Assembly: GCF_051401765.1 (NCBI RefSeq)
Contig: NC_135073.1
Coordinates: 1,860,001 to 1,924,000 of the forward strand
DNA length: 64,000 nucleotides
Direction of reading: 5' to 3'
DNA from: Calliopsis andreniformis
Taxonomy: Eukaryota; Arthropoda; Insecta; Hymenoptera; Andrenidae
Below the pieces are notes generated by a model. That model worked only from the letters and a program-made list of their open reading frames with translations. It had not been told where the DNA came from and searched no databases. Of the stretch, positions 1-12,210 are shown one piece after another. The translations under genes and the position numbers were made by a program. Position 1 is the stretch's first letter, and each line of letters begins with the position of its first letter.

Positions 1-1690
1 TGTGCTATATGTCATCTTTTCATGGTAAACCAAAATTTTTTTCTGTTTCTAGTTTACAATTGAGCCTACAAAAGATTATAGGACTGTGCAAGCCTCTTTT
101 GTTTTCTGGCAAACCTCTGTAAATATTCAACTGTACTTACAGTATTAGAGATTATACATACATAGGTGTATTTTCTCTTCGAGGAACTAAGGATAAGCAT
201 CGAAATTATAATCATTTATGTGAAAAAACTTGATTTATGAAGACATTCCTTCCCCGTTTACTTTCTCATGGTGTGCACTCTTGAACACATGAAAGTCGCA
301 ACTTTTGATAAGATTACTATTAATATAAAATTTATTATATAACTGCAAACCAACTATTTTCATTTACACTCACGACTGCTTTTTTCAGTAGTTCAAATTT
401 CATTCCAGTTGCAATGGCGAAAGAATTGCAATATTTTAATAGGACTTTCCGTATCTGAATATGTTGAAGAACATCGTGGTTCAGTTATCAATTGTCTAGA
501 TTGTTCGAATGACATAAGTCCACTGATTCTCCCTGCCATCACCCTTTATTTGTTCAGACAATAGGACAATACATACCTTTCGTTTTACTGAACGGGTACA
601 AGAATATAATTATAAACATGTACTTATATACTCCTTTTATTTCTGTTACAAGAGTACTTACATTGTGATGTGATATGCTTCGATGTCCGTCTTTGGCTAA
701 AAAATACTAAGCAACATAACTAGTACATATTTCGCAACCTAACAAAAGTAGGTTTTATTAACTCAGAATCCTATTATACTTTTATATTTGTTGTAAAAAA
801 ACAATCGAAAATAATTATTCTTCAGAAATATATTAAACATATTAGATTATCCCATTAGTCTTTTTACCTCTGTTGCTTCGACTTTATTTAGGCATATTGA
901 TTCAAATATATTCCTGTCGGAGTTCGTTCACTTCTAAATAAATTGTAGAACTCACACAGGTACGTTCAACGCTTCCTACTAGTAAATAATTACTAAAAAC
1001 CACAAGTAAAACCATATATACAATTAACTGTCAAATATGGAATATTAAATTAGTTTAAATTACAGAGATTTAAAAACATTAGGATAGATAACAATCATAG
1101 AGATTTAGAAAATTATAGGCAAAGATGCACTAAATCATTGTAAATCTTAAATATGATTTTCCCAATTGCGATTAGGAAATACAAATCTTAAAAGTTCGCT
1201 AAAATTCAAGGTGATGATGAAAATTAATTTGAAAAATACAAGGTATTTACATATTAACGTATGAAGGAATGCAGAAAGATATTAAAAGTGAAATATAAAC
1301 CGCGTTTTTTATTCGGAACTACGAAATGAATAATGAATCCTAGTGTCCATTTGATATTTTTGTTCTTTTTGTTAAAAAAAAGAATTCTACAATTAATTAA
1401 TTTTTATATTACTGATATGAAATGTGAAATATTACTGATATGAATATAGATATTTTATTTAAACCATCTTCATATGTGTAAGAATTTGAAAGACCTATCG
1501 AACAACCTTGTAGAATCGAAAACTTGAGACGGTCAAAGAAAAAGGTTTTATTTGAGAGTAATAATTGAATCCAATCTTCCATAAAATGGGGTAACGGCGA
1601 CATTTTTGAACCGAATGAAGGGAGAATCGTTAGGAAACTGCGTCTGCTTCGAAACTGCGATGAGGGTGAAAGAGAACGGCGACTGCGTAT
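1..1690. other. AT-rich non-coding stretch
   Basis: No open frame above about 60 codons and no recognisable RNA gene. The only structure I see is the short two-copy repeat at 1406-1444, listed separately. It reads as ordinary AT-rich intergenic or intronic DNA. Confidence 0.6.
1406..1444. repeat. two-copy 23 bp tandem repeat
   Basis: The 16-mer ATATTACTGATATGAA occurs at 1406-1421 and again at 1429-1444, a period of 23 bp. The intervening bases do not repeat further. It is a short local duplication with no evident function. Confidence 0.75.
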
Positions 1691-3300
1691 AATGGTTAAC
1701 GATAATCCTGTCGCGCGGATTAATTCGCAAATATTTCAATCTCGCGACATAAAGGGATGTAAATTACATTTTTGGTCGAACGCCCCCGAAGGGTGCACTG
1801 TACAACAGTTTGAACGTGGAAAGAGGACGAAGAGGAGGAGGAGCAAAATGGGTAGAAGCGAGAGGCTCTCGCCGAGCGCGAGAATCGGGATAATCGTTTT
1901 ATTAACCAAATAAAATCGATGATTGAATGAGGATAATCGTGTTCACTGGCCCTCCCTTCCGCTTCTACCCCCGGGAGAATTCGTCTTATTGACACAGATG
2001 TCACCATAGGATCGCTTTATCGCAGTTAACGAGCGACGAGTTTTCTAGGATCCAATATTTTACACAGTGTATATCGTTATTCCGTTTGGGGTTCCTAAAA
2101 GCTATCGTTGTCAACACGATAGGGCTTACCCCCTCTAACTTGAAAATTTCCAATCCAGTCTCGATTATTTGGAGAAGCTGCAGTCCCTTGCGTTACTTTC
2201 GAAAACCACGATAGCAAATAAACTTTTATTAGTCGTAATCTTTGCCAAGTTCTCGTGAACAGCTCCTGCCTCGGATCTTCCGCTGCATCGTCGAAGACAA
2301 TGTAGATATTTTAGATGACATTTATTTCGGCGAGGCGGCCATTTCTCTATTCCATATGGAGTAAATGCACATATCTCTGTACCACGTACTCGCTGCTCTG
2401 CGCGTGGAAACGAACGTTCCCGTCGGTTTTCGTGATTTACGATATCTTCGAACGTAACGATCGATACGTCTTTCACGGATGTCGTTAACGTTTCCTGAGA
2501 GAGGAGGCCGTAAAGCCAGCCCACTACGAGTCGACAATGAGAACGAGTCTTATTGATCTATGAGATGCACGCGTCGCAGACGGGCCAGCTGAAACGACGG
2601 AACTCGGGGCTGACTTTCACAAATTTTCGGAAAAGCTTTACACGGATCAAGAGTTCTTCTCCCCTTTCTATAGATAAATGTGCTTCGCTTTTCAAATGCG
2701 GTCGAGTGTCCTACTTGCAGTAATATCTTAATACTTTCAAAAATGCTGAAGGACGTCGAATAAGATTGAAACTGATCTGACTGAAGTTTATATTCACGAA
2801 CCTTAAAAAGTGCATTCATTTGTATTCTAACAATAACGTGTCTTGCTTATAAACGCATAAGTTTCATTTACTGTGCTAATCGTTTCCAAAAACGCAATTA
2901 ACTGCTCATTTAAATGTAATATCAATATCGAAGATACATAATTTTGAAGAGAATTCACCCCTTAGATAATTCGAAGGATGCCGTGTAGCGAGACGGACAG
3001 CACAATAATAGCGGCGTTATTTGTGAATCGTGTGAGCTTGAGTATACAAAAGTAGAATAGGGTGCAGTTATGAGTATAGAAAAGGGCGCGAATGTCGGGG
3101 GTTGCACGTGCCCGAGTAGCCCCCGTGTTTTGACAGTGCGTCGACACGAAGCTTCCGGCCTCTGTAAGGAAACAGCGACTTCCGAAAAGATTTATCGCGA
3201 CGACACGTAAACAAGGGACCATAGGAGGGTCGATAATTGTCCTTGAACTCCGGCTTGGGGGGAAGCATTGGGGCGCAATTTAAGAACAAAGGAGGAACAG
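1691..3300. other. mixed-GC non-coding block
   Basis: GC-richer than its flanks, with several overlapping open frames of 70-120 codons on both strands (for example minus 2165-2524). Frames compete in the same bases, and none shows a domain or splice context I recognise. Best read as unique non-coding DNA, possibly regulatory. Confidence 0.45.
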
Positions 3301-5219
3301 ATTTAAATGATCATGCAATTTTTTTGAAAAGTCAACAGTTACTCTTATATTTTTTATTCAAGCCAAACTATTTTAAATTGAAAGTCTTTCTCTTCATTGA
3401 AAAAGGAAAGGAGTCATTTTTAAAAGAAATTTTCCTTTAAATGTATTCGAATTGAACATGATTCTTTTACCATGAGACTTATGATGTTATAATTATAGTT
3501 GCTCAATGAGAATTCATTACATGGTACATTATGCAGTTCAGATCGTATGCGGCTAAAAGAAATAAATTTAATTTAGTATTATTGGAATATTCTCGTGTTC
3601 AGGAGAAGCACTACAATATCGTTCTCGTCTAATTTGATTTCTGTACGAATTTAATTTTATATGCGACATTCGTTTCCGCTTTTCGTTTGCAACACTATTT
3701 TTGATAAACATTTATAATCGGAAAAGTTATAGCTAATTCTATAACTAATTAAATTCTCCCAAATGCAGTAATATATTTAATTACATTTTAACATTGTTTC
3801 TTACCGTGGTTTCTTAATAACTTACTCGTTTTACAGAAAACTTGTTGCGTTTATATTCAGTACATATTGTATATACGTACTGTTAGGCTTCTTCAATACA
3901 TAGTTGAGTTTATGATGCAGATATCGCTAGAATAATTATTTTCACGTTAATTACAGGTAATGAGGAGTCAAGAACATAACAGAAGCTTTCTTAAATCCGC
4001 TGCACGTGTTTCGGAGTGTCTTGTTCCTATATCTCCAACAGTAATTGACATATTGTAAACAAAGAAAACCCGAGCGCGGTCAGTGGGTCATCAGAGGTAC
4101 CTTTGGGACCGACAAAACCCCTGTCATTCTTACGTGACGACAAGCGAAAACATTAGGTGGGCATTTTTCAACCCCCGAATTGACTTTTATTGGGAAACAT
4201 AAGTCATACGTTATCAATGTATTTTTGCCTATCGCTAAGATAATATTGTGACAAAAAACGAGAATTAAGAAAAAGTCAGAGATTCTAATTCTAAATGAAA
4301 CTTACTGATTAGATTCTATGAGTCTATTATTTATAGATTTTAATAAGATTTCACAAATTGAAATCTAGTTGGCACTTCAATTGTGCAAATTATTTATATT
4401 ATCTTTTCACTACTATAATAGGGTTATAGCATTTATACTACTTCCTTTTTAATATTTGTTGTGCTAAATATCAATGACTTATTTATTAATAACAATAAAC
4501 TGAAAAACTGGAAATTTTTTATTCACTTATTATTAATTGTTTTTGATAATGAAATGGCAGCAATTCTACGACATGTCGGTATAATACTGACACCATACCA
4601 ATTAAGTGTTAAATTAAACTAATATTTGGTAGCACTTTCTGCTCTACTCACTACAACTTATTTTGCTAATGCTAATGTGGGTTAATTTCTACTATTATTT
4701 CAGTAACCTTTACTGAATTTGTTTGAACAATGACCTATAAATTGTTAATAAAATTTATCTTTGAAGTATCTCAAGGCTATTTTACACACAGGTTCCACTT
4801 TCTTTCAAAACCATTCTTCATTTAAGGCAATAGGTTTCCTTTTACAGATCTCTTTATAAGACTATTAATCATTTTTCAAAATATTGCTTTGCGTGTGATA
4901 CTTTATCATCTCTGTAGGATCAAGCTTCGTCGTACAAAAATCGTGTAACTCAGAAATAGCTACATTTCTATGTTTACATACGCGAATAAATTAGAAAACT
5001 ACTGATCTACTGCACATGATTATTTATAATAATCAATGAATATTCAATAGTAAAATATGTAATTTAGAAATACTAGTATGATGTAAGATCAAATGTTTAT
5101 TTTAACCACCTACCGATTAAAAATTAAAGAGCTAATCCGATGTTGAATAGTTTCCCCTATTTTCCAAAGTATTTCCACCAAACGACCAACACTTTTGTTT
5201 TGGTAAAGCTACATTAGGT
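3301..5219. other. AT-rich non-coding stretch with a decayed repeat
   Basis: No plausible gene. It contains an 8 bp inverted repeat AGTTATAG/CTATAACT at 3725-3746 and the old copy of the TTAA element at about 4408-4608. The bases just before 5220 repeat the motif ACATTAGG that begins the foldback element. Confidence 0.55.
4408..4608 (+). mobile_element. decayed piggyBac-type MITE (copy 1)
   Basis: This segment aligns along its length with 56996-57195 in the same orientation. Shared blocks include AGCATTT-TACTAC near the left, TTTAATATT-GTTGTG, AAACTGAAAA, TATTATTAAT and TAATGAAAT in the middle, and ATAATACT plus ATACCA near the right end. The right end still abuts TTAA at 4609-4612. The left terminus has lost the CCC end seen in the better copy, so the left boundary is approximate. 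It is an older, more diverged copy without coding capacity. Confidence 0.7.
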
Positions 5220-5372
5220 ACATTAGGCAACTTTTGGTCAGGCAATCGACTTGATCAACCTGAAGTTGATCAAAGTTATCCGTATAAACCCAGTCTCAAT
5301 CAAGTTGAATCGATAATTTTCATCAATATTAGATTGATCATCTCGGTTGCCCGACGAAAAGTTGGCTAATGT
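5220..5372. mobile_element. foldback MITE, about 153 bp
   Basis: The left arm beginning ACATTAGGCAACTTTTGG and the right arm ending AAAGTTGGCTAATGT are inverted copies. The match continues through GGCAA-CGA-TGATCAA (left to about 5258, right from about 5334). A second weaker inverted block follows inside, TTGATCAAAGTTATC against the complement of GATAATTTTCATCAATA, so the arms reach about 65-70 bases and leave a loop centred near 5296. No reading frame is present. I see no clear target duplication, although ACATTAGG is duplicated at the left edge. Such elements are normally mobilised by another element's transposase. The superfamily is not assignable from the ends. Confidence 0.8.
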
Positions 5373-6271
5373 GAACGTAATTTAAAGAAACAAAATGCAG
5401 TACTATAGGCAATGCTCGTTTCCCTGGATTGTCCAGTTTTTCGAACTCGGCCAGCCAGCTGGATCTTCAGTAGAGCTGTTGCCATAAGTTAACTGACCGA
5501 TGTAGGTGGAGGATATCAATTCCTGTGGCAGTAGAACCCGCCGATATTGCCGACCACCATAAAACGATTATTGTCGCGGAATGTATACGGTTATGGCGAT
5601 GTTATAACCTCCCGAGACTCGCAGCGTGCCTCGCCGATGAACACTCGGCTGGGGCTTAACTTTACACTCGCCACTTTACACATTGTGCGCCCGGATCGCG
5701 ACGTTTATTACGACAACTTGTACGCGCAGGCCCGATTTATCGTTATTTATAACGAGTCGGCCTCGTGAAATTAATATTTACACGAGCCACGGACGCCAAC
5801 AACTCCGCGGTCAAGCGCAATTTTATTTACACCCCTGTAAGTGGAGTGCAATTAAATGGACGTCGACAATGTTGATTTCCAGAAATTCTGAATGGGAAGA
5901 TGCACACAACTCGATCGTAAAACTGTCGTTCTGAACATTATTCGATCGACACCACGGCAATCCTGGCTAATGTCAATTTATTCAAGTAGCTTATTAGTAT
6001 TATAGTTTACAACAATGTCTTCGTAGATTGAGTTTATTCAGAACGTTCTACACACACGCTGTTTACTTATTCAGTAATCAAACTTAAGGGCTTTGAGTTA
6101 ATAAATAATAACTCGAATAAAAAAATTCGAGTTTTTACGTGTTCACGATTGCTTTCTCACGCATTAAAATTATACTAAATTGATCTGTAATCTTACCAAA
6201 AGTAGCTTTATGATTACATTTGTTCCAAATTATGTAAAACATAGCGAACATCGGTGCATCTAATACTCTTG
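5373..6271. other. non-coding stretch with small GC patch
   Basis: A GC-rich patch at about 5420-5860 gives overlapping chance frames. The rest is AT-rich. The hairpin at 6110-6133 is listed separately. I see no gene. Confidence 0.5.
6110..6133. repeat. perfect 9 bp inverted repeat with A-tract loop
   Basis: AACTCGAAT (6110-6118), six A residues, then ATTCGAGTT (6125-6133), followed by three more T. It resembles an intrinsic terminator in form, but in this animal-type context it is most simply a short palindrome. No gene ends here. Confidence 0.6.
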
Positions 6272-6440
6272 CAATTAAAAGGTTCATATAAAAAACGACT
6301 TCTGTCAATTTTTAAAGATTTTTAAGTAATAACTTATTCTAATTCCCAATAATTAGAAATAAGACCCACACTATTGTGGAACTGGTATGAAAAATTAAGG
6401 AAATTGACAAATGTCGTTTCTGATACGAACCCTTCAATTG
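6272..6440. mobile_element. MITE with about 45 bp terminal inverted repeats
   Basis: The left arm reads CAATTAAAAGGTTCATATAA then AAACGACTTCTGTCAATTT. The reverse complement of the right end reads CAATTGAAGGGTTCGTATCA then GAAACGACATTTGTCAATTT. They agree at most positions over about 45 bases. Inside are two more hairpins: CTTATTCTAATT against AATTAGAAATAAG (6333-6363, one bulge) and CCACA/TGTGG at about 6365-6379. There is no reading frame. I cannot settle the target duplication or superfamily. Confidence 0.8.
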
Positions 6441-7380
6441 TTCGCGTGTGTGTTGTGTACGCTCGGAGGTGATTGTGTTAATAAGACGTAGCTAACGCAA
6501 CCTTAAAATCAATCCAGATTGTAAATATCTGCATACACGCAACTCGTTTCGATACCTCATCACCCATTTATTTCACAATCGACTTGCGTGACTGAAGTGA
6601 AAGGTTTCGAATTTACGACCCAGGATGAGTAACGGACGAGTAAAATTTGAGCGATTCCTACAGGAGTCCTTTCGGACAAACAGTTATTTTACACGATGAA
6701 TGTAAATTTTTTTTTATGACGTTGGGATACTGTCTCAGTTGAAAGTGAAATTTAAATCTTTGTTTGAAAAAAACAAAAAAACTACAACTATTACACGATT
6801 TATAGCAACTATAACGAGAAAAGAAAATTGTTTTTCAAAACATGTCCAAATAACGGACTTTCATTGCGAACAGACTGTAGCTTTTCTCTTCCCGCATTTT
6901 TTGTTCCGCGTAAATTGGAGGGACGCAATAGCGTTATTGATCGGCAAGTGAAATGTTTCGGAATTTCTAGGCATGGCAATTTATTAGATTTAATAAAATC
7001 AAACGAGTTACACGAATATGTGTATGTGTATTTCCAAGCTGGGTGGGCGGCACATCCAACCAGCAGAAAATATAGCGACCATTAAGGAGATTGCTTATTC
7101 CGGGTCTTCGTGGAAACCGTTCGAATCATACCTCTGTTAAACGACAATGACAAAAATTAAACTGTCTGATTTTAACATCGCCTGATTCAGATCAATTTCT
7201 ATATTCCCATCGAATTAGACTAAAAGTCAGCAAACACATACATATGTAATTAAAAAGGTAAAAATTTATAGAAGTTGAATAGAGGCAAGTTACAAATGGA
7301 AAATAGAAAAGCATTAGCTACGTTGCTTTTGGTATTCAAAAGTTTGATCGTTTAGGTACTGCAACAAATTGTTACGATTC
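6441..7380. other. AT-rich non-coding stretch
   Basis: Contains open frames of 70-85 codons on the plus strand at 6739-7085 that overlap each other in different frames and show no recognisable domain. I see nothing else. Confidence 0.45.
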
Positions 7381-8060
7381 AGCGTTGAATGGCAGTGGCA
7401 AGAAGAGCAGTGGCGCGTCATCGAGCGATGAACGCACTGCGATCCGTTCACCACCTTCGCGATTTCCGTCAATCGCAATCATTGAAACCGAACTGCAACG
7501 CGTCCCTTGCCCCCTCGACCCCTTCCACGCTCCGCGTGCCCCCCCCTCCCTTCTCCTCGCCCTCTTCCCACTCTTTTTCTCTCCTGCTCGCTCCCGTAAT
7601 TATTATTCCGCCCCTATATTGCGCGAGGAGATGCACGGCCGAGCAAACGTAACGTAACGTACCGAAACGGGGACGAGGCGAAACGAAACGAAACGGAACG
7701 AAACGAGCGACAGCATCGCTCGTACCTATCCGCCCCCCATATACCGAAACGTCCTGCATCCCCCTCGGAAGTTCACCCCCGGCCCCAACGCGACCCCGAC
7801 CCCGGCCCCCGCCCGTGCCCTGCCGGATGGCAATCAATAACTTTGAAACGGCACCGACGTTTCGGGGAAAAAACAAATTCAGCAGGTTGCTTGATTGGAA
7901 AAAATCGTCCCCGCCCCTCCCTATGTCCTCTAGTGCATCACCCTCCCGCGTCGGCACGCCAACCTGCCTCCGGCCAGTTTTCAATCGCCGTTCCAGTACC
8001 TTTATCACCTTCGACTCACAACCAGACAGAAGCCACGGTACTGTCGACAGAACTCCTTAG
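7381..8060. promoter_or_regulatory. CpG-dense GC-rich island
   Basis: A sharp jump in GC and CpG content against AT-rich flanks, with C-runs at 7540-7560 and 7780-7820 and the CGAAA microsatellite at 7679-7707. Frames of up to 179 codons are open on both strands at once, which is typical of stop-poor GC-rich DNA rather than of a gene. It could be a promoter, 5' untranslated exon or enhancer. I see no clear TATA or initiator, so strand and role are open. Confidence 0.35.
7679..7707. repeat. (CGAAA)n pentanucleotide microsatellite
   Basis: About five to six units of CGAAA with one CGGAA interruption. Upstream at 7650-7660 is a short run of CGTAA units. It lies inside the CpG-dense island. Confidence 0.85.
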
Positions 8061-9430
8061 GCCTTAGACAGTTTCAAGTTTTATTTACAACATCACCCGG
8101 CTGTTTGCTACCGTCATCTGAAGTCACCAGCAATGGGTACTAACGATGGCTACAAAACTGACGTGATTCTAATGTAAACCTTTCGACTTGTAAATATAAG
8201 TAATCGGTGTATTACTTACTTTTTCGTTTAACGTCAAACAAAGTAACAGTGATCAACGTCGCTGAAATTCTTGATCACACTTTTTCTTTGGCGTCCCGTC
8301 GACGCAAAAAGAGGACTAACAGGATTGCCTTTAAACTCCAGTAGCGATATTCGATCTCATTTCATTTTCTCCGCTTCGAAGGTAAAATAGTTTCTGCGAA
8401 ATCTGCACAGGAAGACAATTGAAAATTACCGGCAGTCCGTTTGCATTCGTAATGAGAACGGGCTCCCTCATAAGGAACCAGTCGTTACTGGTCGCAGCCC
8501 GTATGAGGTAGACGAAGCGACTCGGTTTATAAATTTATTGCTACTCCGCCATTTTTGTCAGCATCATTTATACGAGTCGCGACAAGATTCGCCTTTTTAA
8601 CTTGTTAAAGGCTAACAGCGTGGTAACGATTCTATTAGGTACAAAATGAAACGCTCATTAGATCGATCATCAGTTCAGTGAACTCTTTTTAGCTTATTAT
8701 GTTCCAAATGTTCGTTTTATTATAAATAGAGCTGTATGAGATGTATTACTCTAGTTAATTGGTTGGCAATGATACATGACAGTCCGTCCATTTCTTTTTG
8801 TGAATTAATTAGTTAATACAAACAAATTAGAAAAGCTGGAATTAAATTGTGAGGAAATTGTGAGAGAGATGTGAAATGGAAAGTTTTGAAATGGTATAAA
8901 CTTGTAAAGGAGTTCACGTATAAGAAAAAATAATTAGTTTCGTTCACATTTCCTCCTCAATTAAGCCTTAATACGGTTAATACGATAAGAATCCCTTTCG
9001 TCAACGATAAATCAATTATTTTCCTCTAGTGAGGGAAGCTGTAGCTTTTTCGAACTGTAGCTCGACTGATTAGCGGATCGTAAATTAATTGGTATCAATT
9101 AAAAGGCCGAAAGCAGTAGAAATTTCACTCAATGGAACATTGATCGAAACACAAGAGACTTTTGGAATTCTATAGGAACTTATAAATAAATGATTTCGTG
9201 ATCTCTAATGTACCTTGTCAGGCCCGATGAAGACGAGCGATTTCTTAACGCACGGTTATGTGTTTCCTTGTTGTCTGCATCGATTGAATCCTTGATCTTT
9301 ATCTACATCGAGCCTAAATCCCTAAATGTTCTTCTTAGATATCGAATTTGAAAAACACTAAAATCTTTTGGGTAAAAGAAATAAAATGGTGTTATTTTTG
9401 TTTCGCTTTTCCTTCAAACAGTCCTTTATT
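8061..9430. other. unique non-coding stretch
   Basis: No open frame of note. It contains the structured segment 8458-8508 and a 7 bp palindrome with a four-base loop, TTAATTG/CAATTAA, at 9085-9102. The rest is AT-rich without visible structure. Confidence 0.45.
8458..8508. other. nested hairpin or pseudoknot-capable segment
   Basis: ACGGGCT (8458-8464) pairs perfectly with AGCCCGT (8496-8502) and encloses a second perfect stem, ACCAGT/ACTGGT (8477-8482 with 8487-8492), closed by a four-base loop. In addition CCTCATA (8466-8472) in the loop is complementary to TATGAGG just downstream (8502-8508), giving an alternative or pseudoknot pairing. It does not match an RNA family I know. It could be a structured RNA or a composite binding site. 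Confidence 0.4.
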
Positions 9431-9900
9431 TGGCAAATCGTGTCCTAATTAGGATGGAACAGGTATGAAACTCTACGATATAGATTCTCGGATCTAGAAC
9501 ATTTGACTGCCCTACTACTGTGCGCGACGTACGTATCGCATAACCAAGACTCGCCAGTCAAAGGGAAGACGCTGGTTCGAGAATGCGAATCCTTTGTCGG
9601 GCCCCCGCAGTTATGTCGTCGCAGAGGCACAGCGATATGACGGGCGCATATTTTATGCACGAAGGATCGGCTTGGTTGCTTGGTTGTCAGAGATTCCTGC
9701 TGGCTGCGCGATGTAAATCAGCGCTGGGACTCGGTGATGACATCCGCTGACGCAAGGACTCAAGGGGCCCCGACTTTGCCAGGCCCCTTACCAGTCGCAT
9801 TATTATATACGAGGGGGTAGTACCTGACGAGAACATCGCATACCACCCTAATATGCTGGCCTACTGTATGCCTTTTTCAGTCTTCGATGAGCCTTTGTCG
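9431..9900. other. GC-rich patch with perfect 8 bp hairpin
   Basis: AAGGGGCC (9762-9769) and GGCCCCTT (9782-9789) form a perfect GC-rich stem with a 12-base loop. The minus-strand open frame at 9445-9660 (71 codons, alternative start) shows nothing recognisable. The patch has the look of unique regulatory DNA. Confidence 0.4.
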
Positions 9901-12210
9901 TTGAAGAAGGCCGCCTGTATAATATGTCGAGATATACAATGCCGTAGAAATGTTCTTTGGTTCTTACTAACACGTCCCATTTCAACAGAATTATATTGCC
10001 AATGACCAATTGAAAGTGAAATTTTGCAAGAAATTGTAATAAATAGTAACTTTATACAATTGGATGGTAAGTTTTTCGTGGAATATAATTAGGATAAATA
10101 TAATGTGGTATGTTTTTAAAATTTGTAGAATTCAAAATTTTTCTGTGTACATATGTACAGACTGAATTAATAAAAAATTGAATTTTATGTTACAACCGCT
10201 GAAATGTAACTTCTAGCAATAGATATACTTATATGTTACGACTTCTGCGAAACTAATGAACTATTTTTATAGTTTTATAATTGCGTATACCCATTTAGCT
10301 CGAAATTGCTTAGAAAGGTCAGCGAGAGACGCTAGTGATTCGTAAAAACGCGTCGCAATACTCGGACGATCAAAAATGCAGTAGCACTGGATGCTGTTGG
10401 CCGGCTTCGTTCACCGCGTCCTGGGTGTCCCGATGGAGAGGTGTCCTGATCGGATTGAAAGCGCGCGCGGACAGAGATGAATCGTTTCATCGATGGATGT
10501 CAAAGGACCGGAATACCGAACCCTGCCGGCTTTCGCAGGAATACCGTGGTCGTACAGAGAGCCATTTGTGCGTTAAATCGAAACGTTCTGCGAAATAACG
10601 CGGCTCGCAATTGCGACAAAGGATACTACTGCTACTGTCAGAATGTTTCTGGTTCATGGTATGCTCGCAAACTCGTTCGAATCTTTGTCTCGAGTCTCAT
10701 AAAGTTGCTGGACACATCGGATTTGTATAAAAAAATATCGTTGAAACGTAGCGCGTTTAAAAGAACTAGACAAAAAATTAATTCTGTAACGAGCTCTGAC
10801 ATACTTCTAAAGAATTACTTATTTTCTTGGCTAGAATAATATAATATAATCACATGTACGTTAGCAGAAAGTAGTGTAGGTGTCTGCGCTGCGTCAGAAG
10901 TTGATCTTCACAGCGCGATGTCGCCAACATAGCCGTTTTTGCGTGGCAGGTCCAGGATCGCCATAATACGATTATAATATGACAACGCGCTTTTAATTCC
11001 CGGCATGCTTCTCCCCATCCAGTGCTAGTCATACGACTGCGATACCTTTATAGTCCGGTTTGCTCGTTGGGCCGGCTGGTTCAGTTGCTGCCACTAACAG
11101 GTGTCTCCGATATGGCATGTTGTTCTTCGTGCCAACCCCAGCACCCCGCGTCGCGTAACACCATAACGAGCACTGACACCGGGAACAACTTTTACGTACC
11201 CTCGTCACTCACCTCAGTTGCAAAGAAGCAACATCCATGGAATTGGCATCCGTAGAAACTGCTAAAATTCGTGGGGTTTCGTTTCGCTGTTCATACAGAT
11301 TGCTGGGAACGTCTGTCTTCAAACTTCAAAAGTTCGGACATTCATAATGGATAAATCAAGTCGTATAGAGACGGCTATCAAAATGATGAGGGGGAAACAG
11401 ATTTTGAAAATATTGAAATTCGTAAACTTATTCGGCTAGGAGATAATTATAAGCTAGTGTTTCTTCCCTTTACAACGAATCGTTCGGAAAATTTATTTTA
11501 CTGTGCTTCAACTTGTCTACACTTCTGACATGGGTACCAAAAGCAACGTTATCCTATTGTAAGTGACTCGAAACAGTTGAAGTTTACTATTCGATTCATT
11601 GACAGTCGAATCGTCAATAACAGAAACTGCTTAGCCAGATTCCGTGATCGAGAAATATCTGGATTCGAGTAGAAGGGACAGCTGGGGAGCTGGAAGAAGA
11701 CAGTCGCGTAGCTCTGCCCGGGCCGTAGAAAAGAGAGACACATATCGTGAGGACGAATGACAGTAGGAGGACTTCAGATAGATAATGAGGCTGACAGGGA
11801 AGGGAGATCGGGCCAGATGAGAAAAGGGAACACGATTGCGAGGATGGATTTCTAACCTGAGCATCGGCAGCAACCATCAGGCAGGGCCTAGACGTCTCGG
11901 TGGAGTGCAAAGTGTAACAAATCCAGCTTTCACCCGGGCCAGACAGGGAGACAATTTATGTGGCGCATGTTTCCTTTCGTTCGAAGGCCGATCCCTGATA
12001 CCACGACAACGAGAAGTCACTCTGCCTGTCTGGAACTGCGAGCCTATTCCCCGACTGTATGCTTGATTCCACGTCGCTGAAATCCTACTTGGTAAACTCT
12101 GATGGGTGTCCTGCCTATTGCCACATCCTTCCGTCCTCGCGTGTTTCGCGCTCTGCTTGGATGATCCGAAACAGAGAACATTCATTTGAATATCCATACG
12201 AGAAATCATG
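9901..12210. other. AT-rich then mixed-GC non-coding block
   Basis: 9901-10330 is AT-rich with the palindrome GTACATATGTAC near 10147. 10331-12210 is GC-richer and carries overlapping open frames on both strands, the longest being plus 10477-10839 at 120 codons. None shows a domain, signal peptide or consistent splice context that I can support. Confidence 0.4.

Noticed and set aside
7469..8008. 179-codon minus-strand frame
   Set aside because: Lies in a stop-poor CpG island with plus-strand frames open over the same bases. Glycine and arginine runs reflect composition.
10477..10839. 120-codon plus-strand frame with ATG
   Set aside because: No domain, the second half is AT-driven K, S and L-rich sequence, and another frame is open over its 5' part. 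Not distinguishable from chance.
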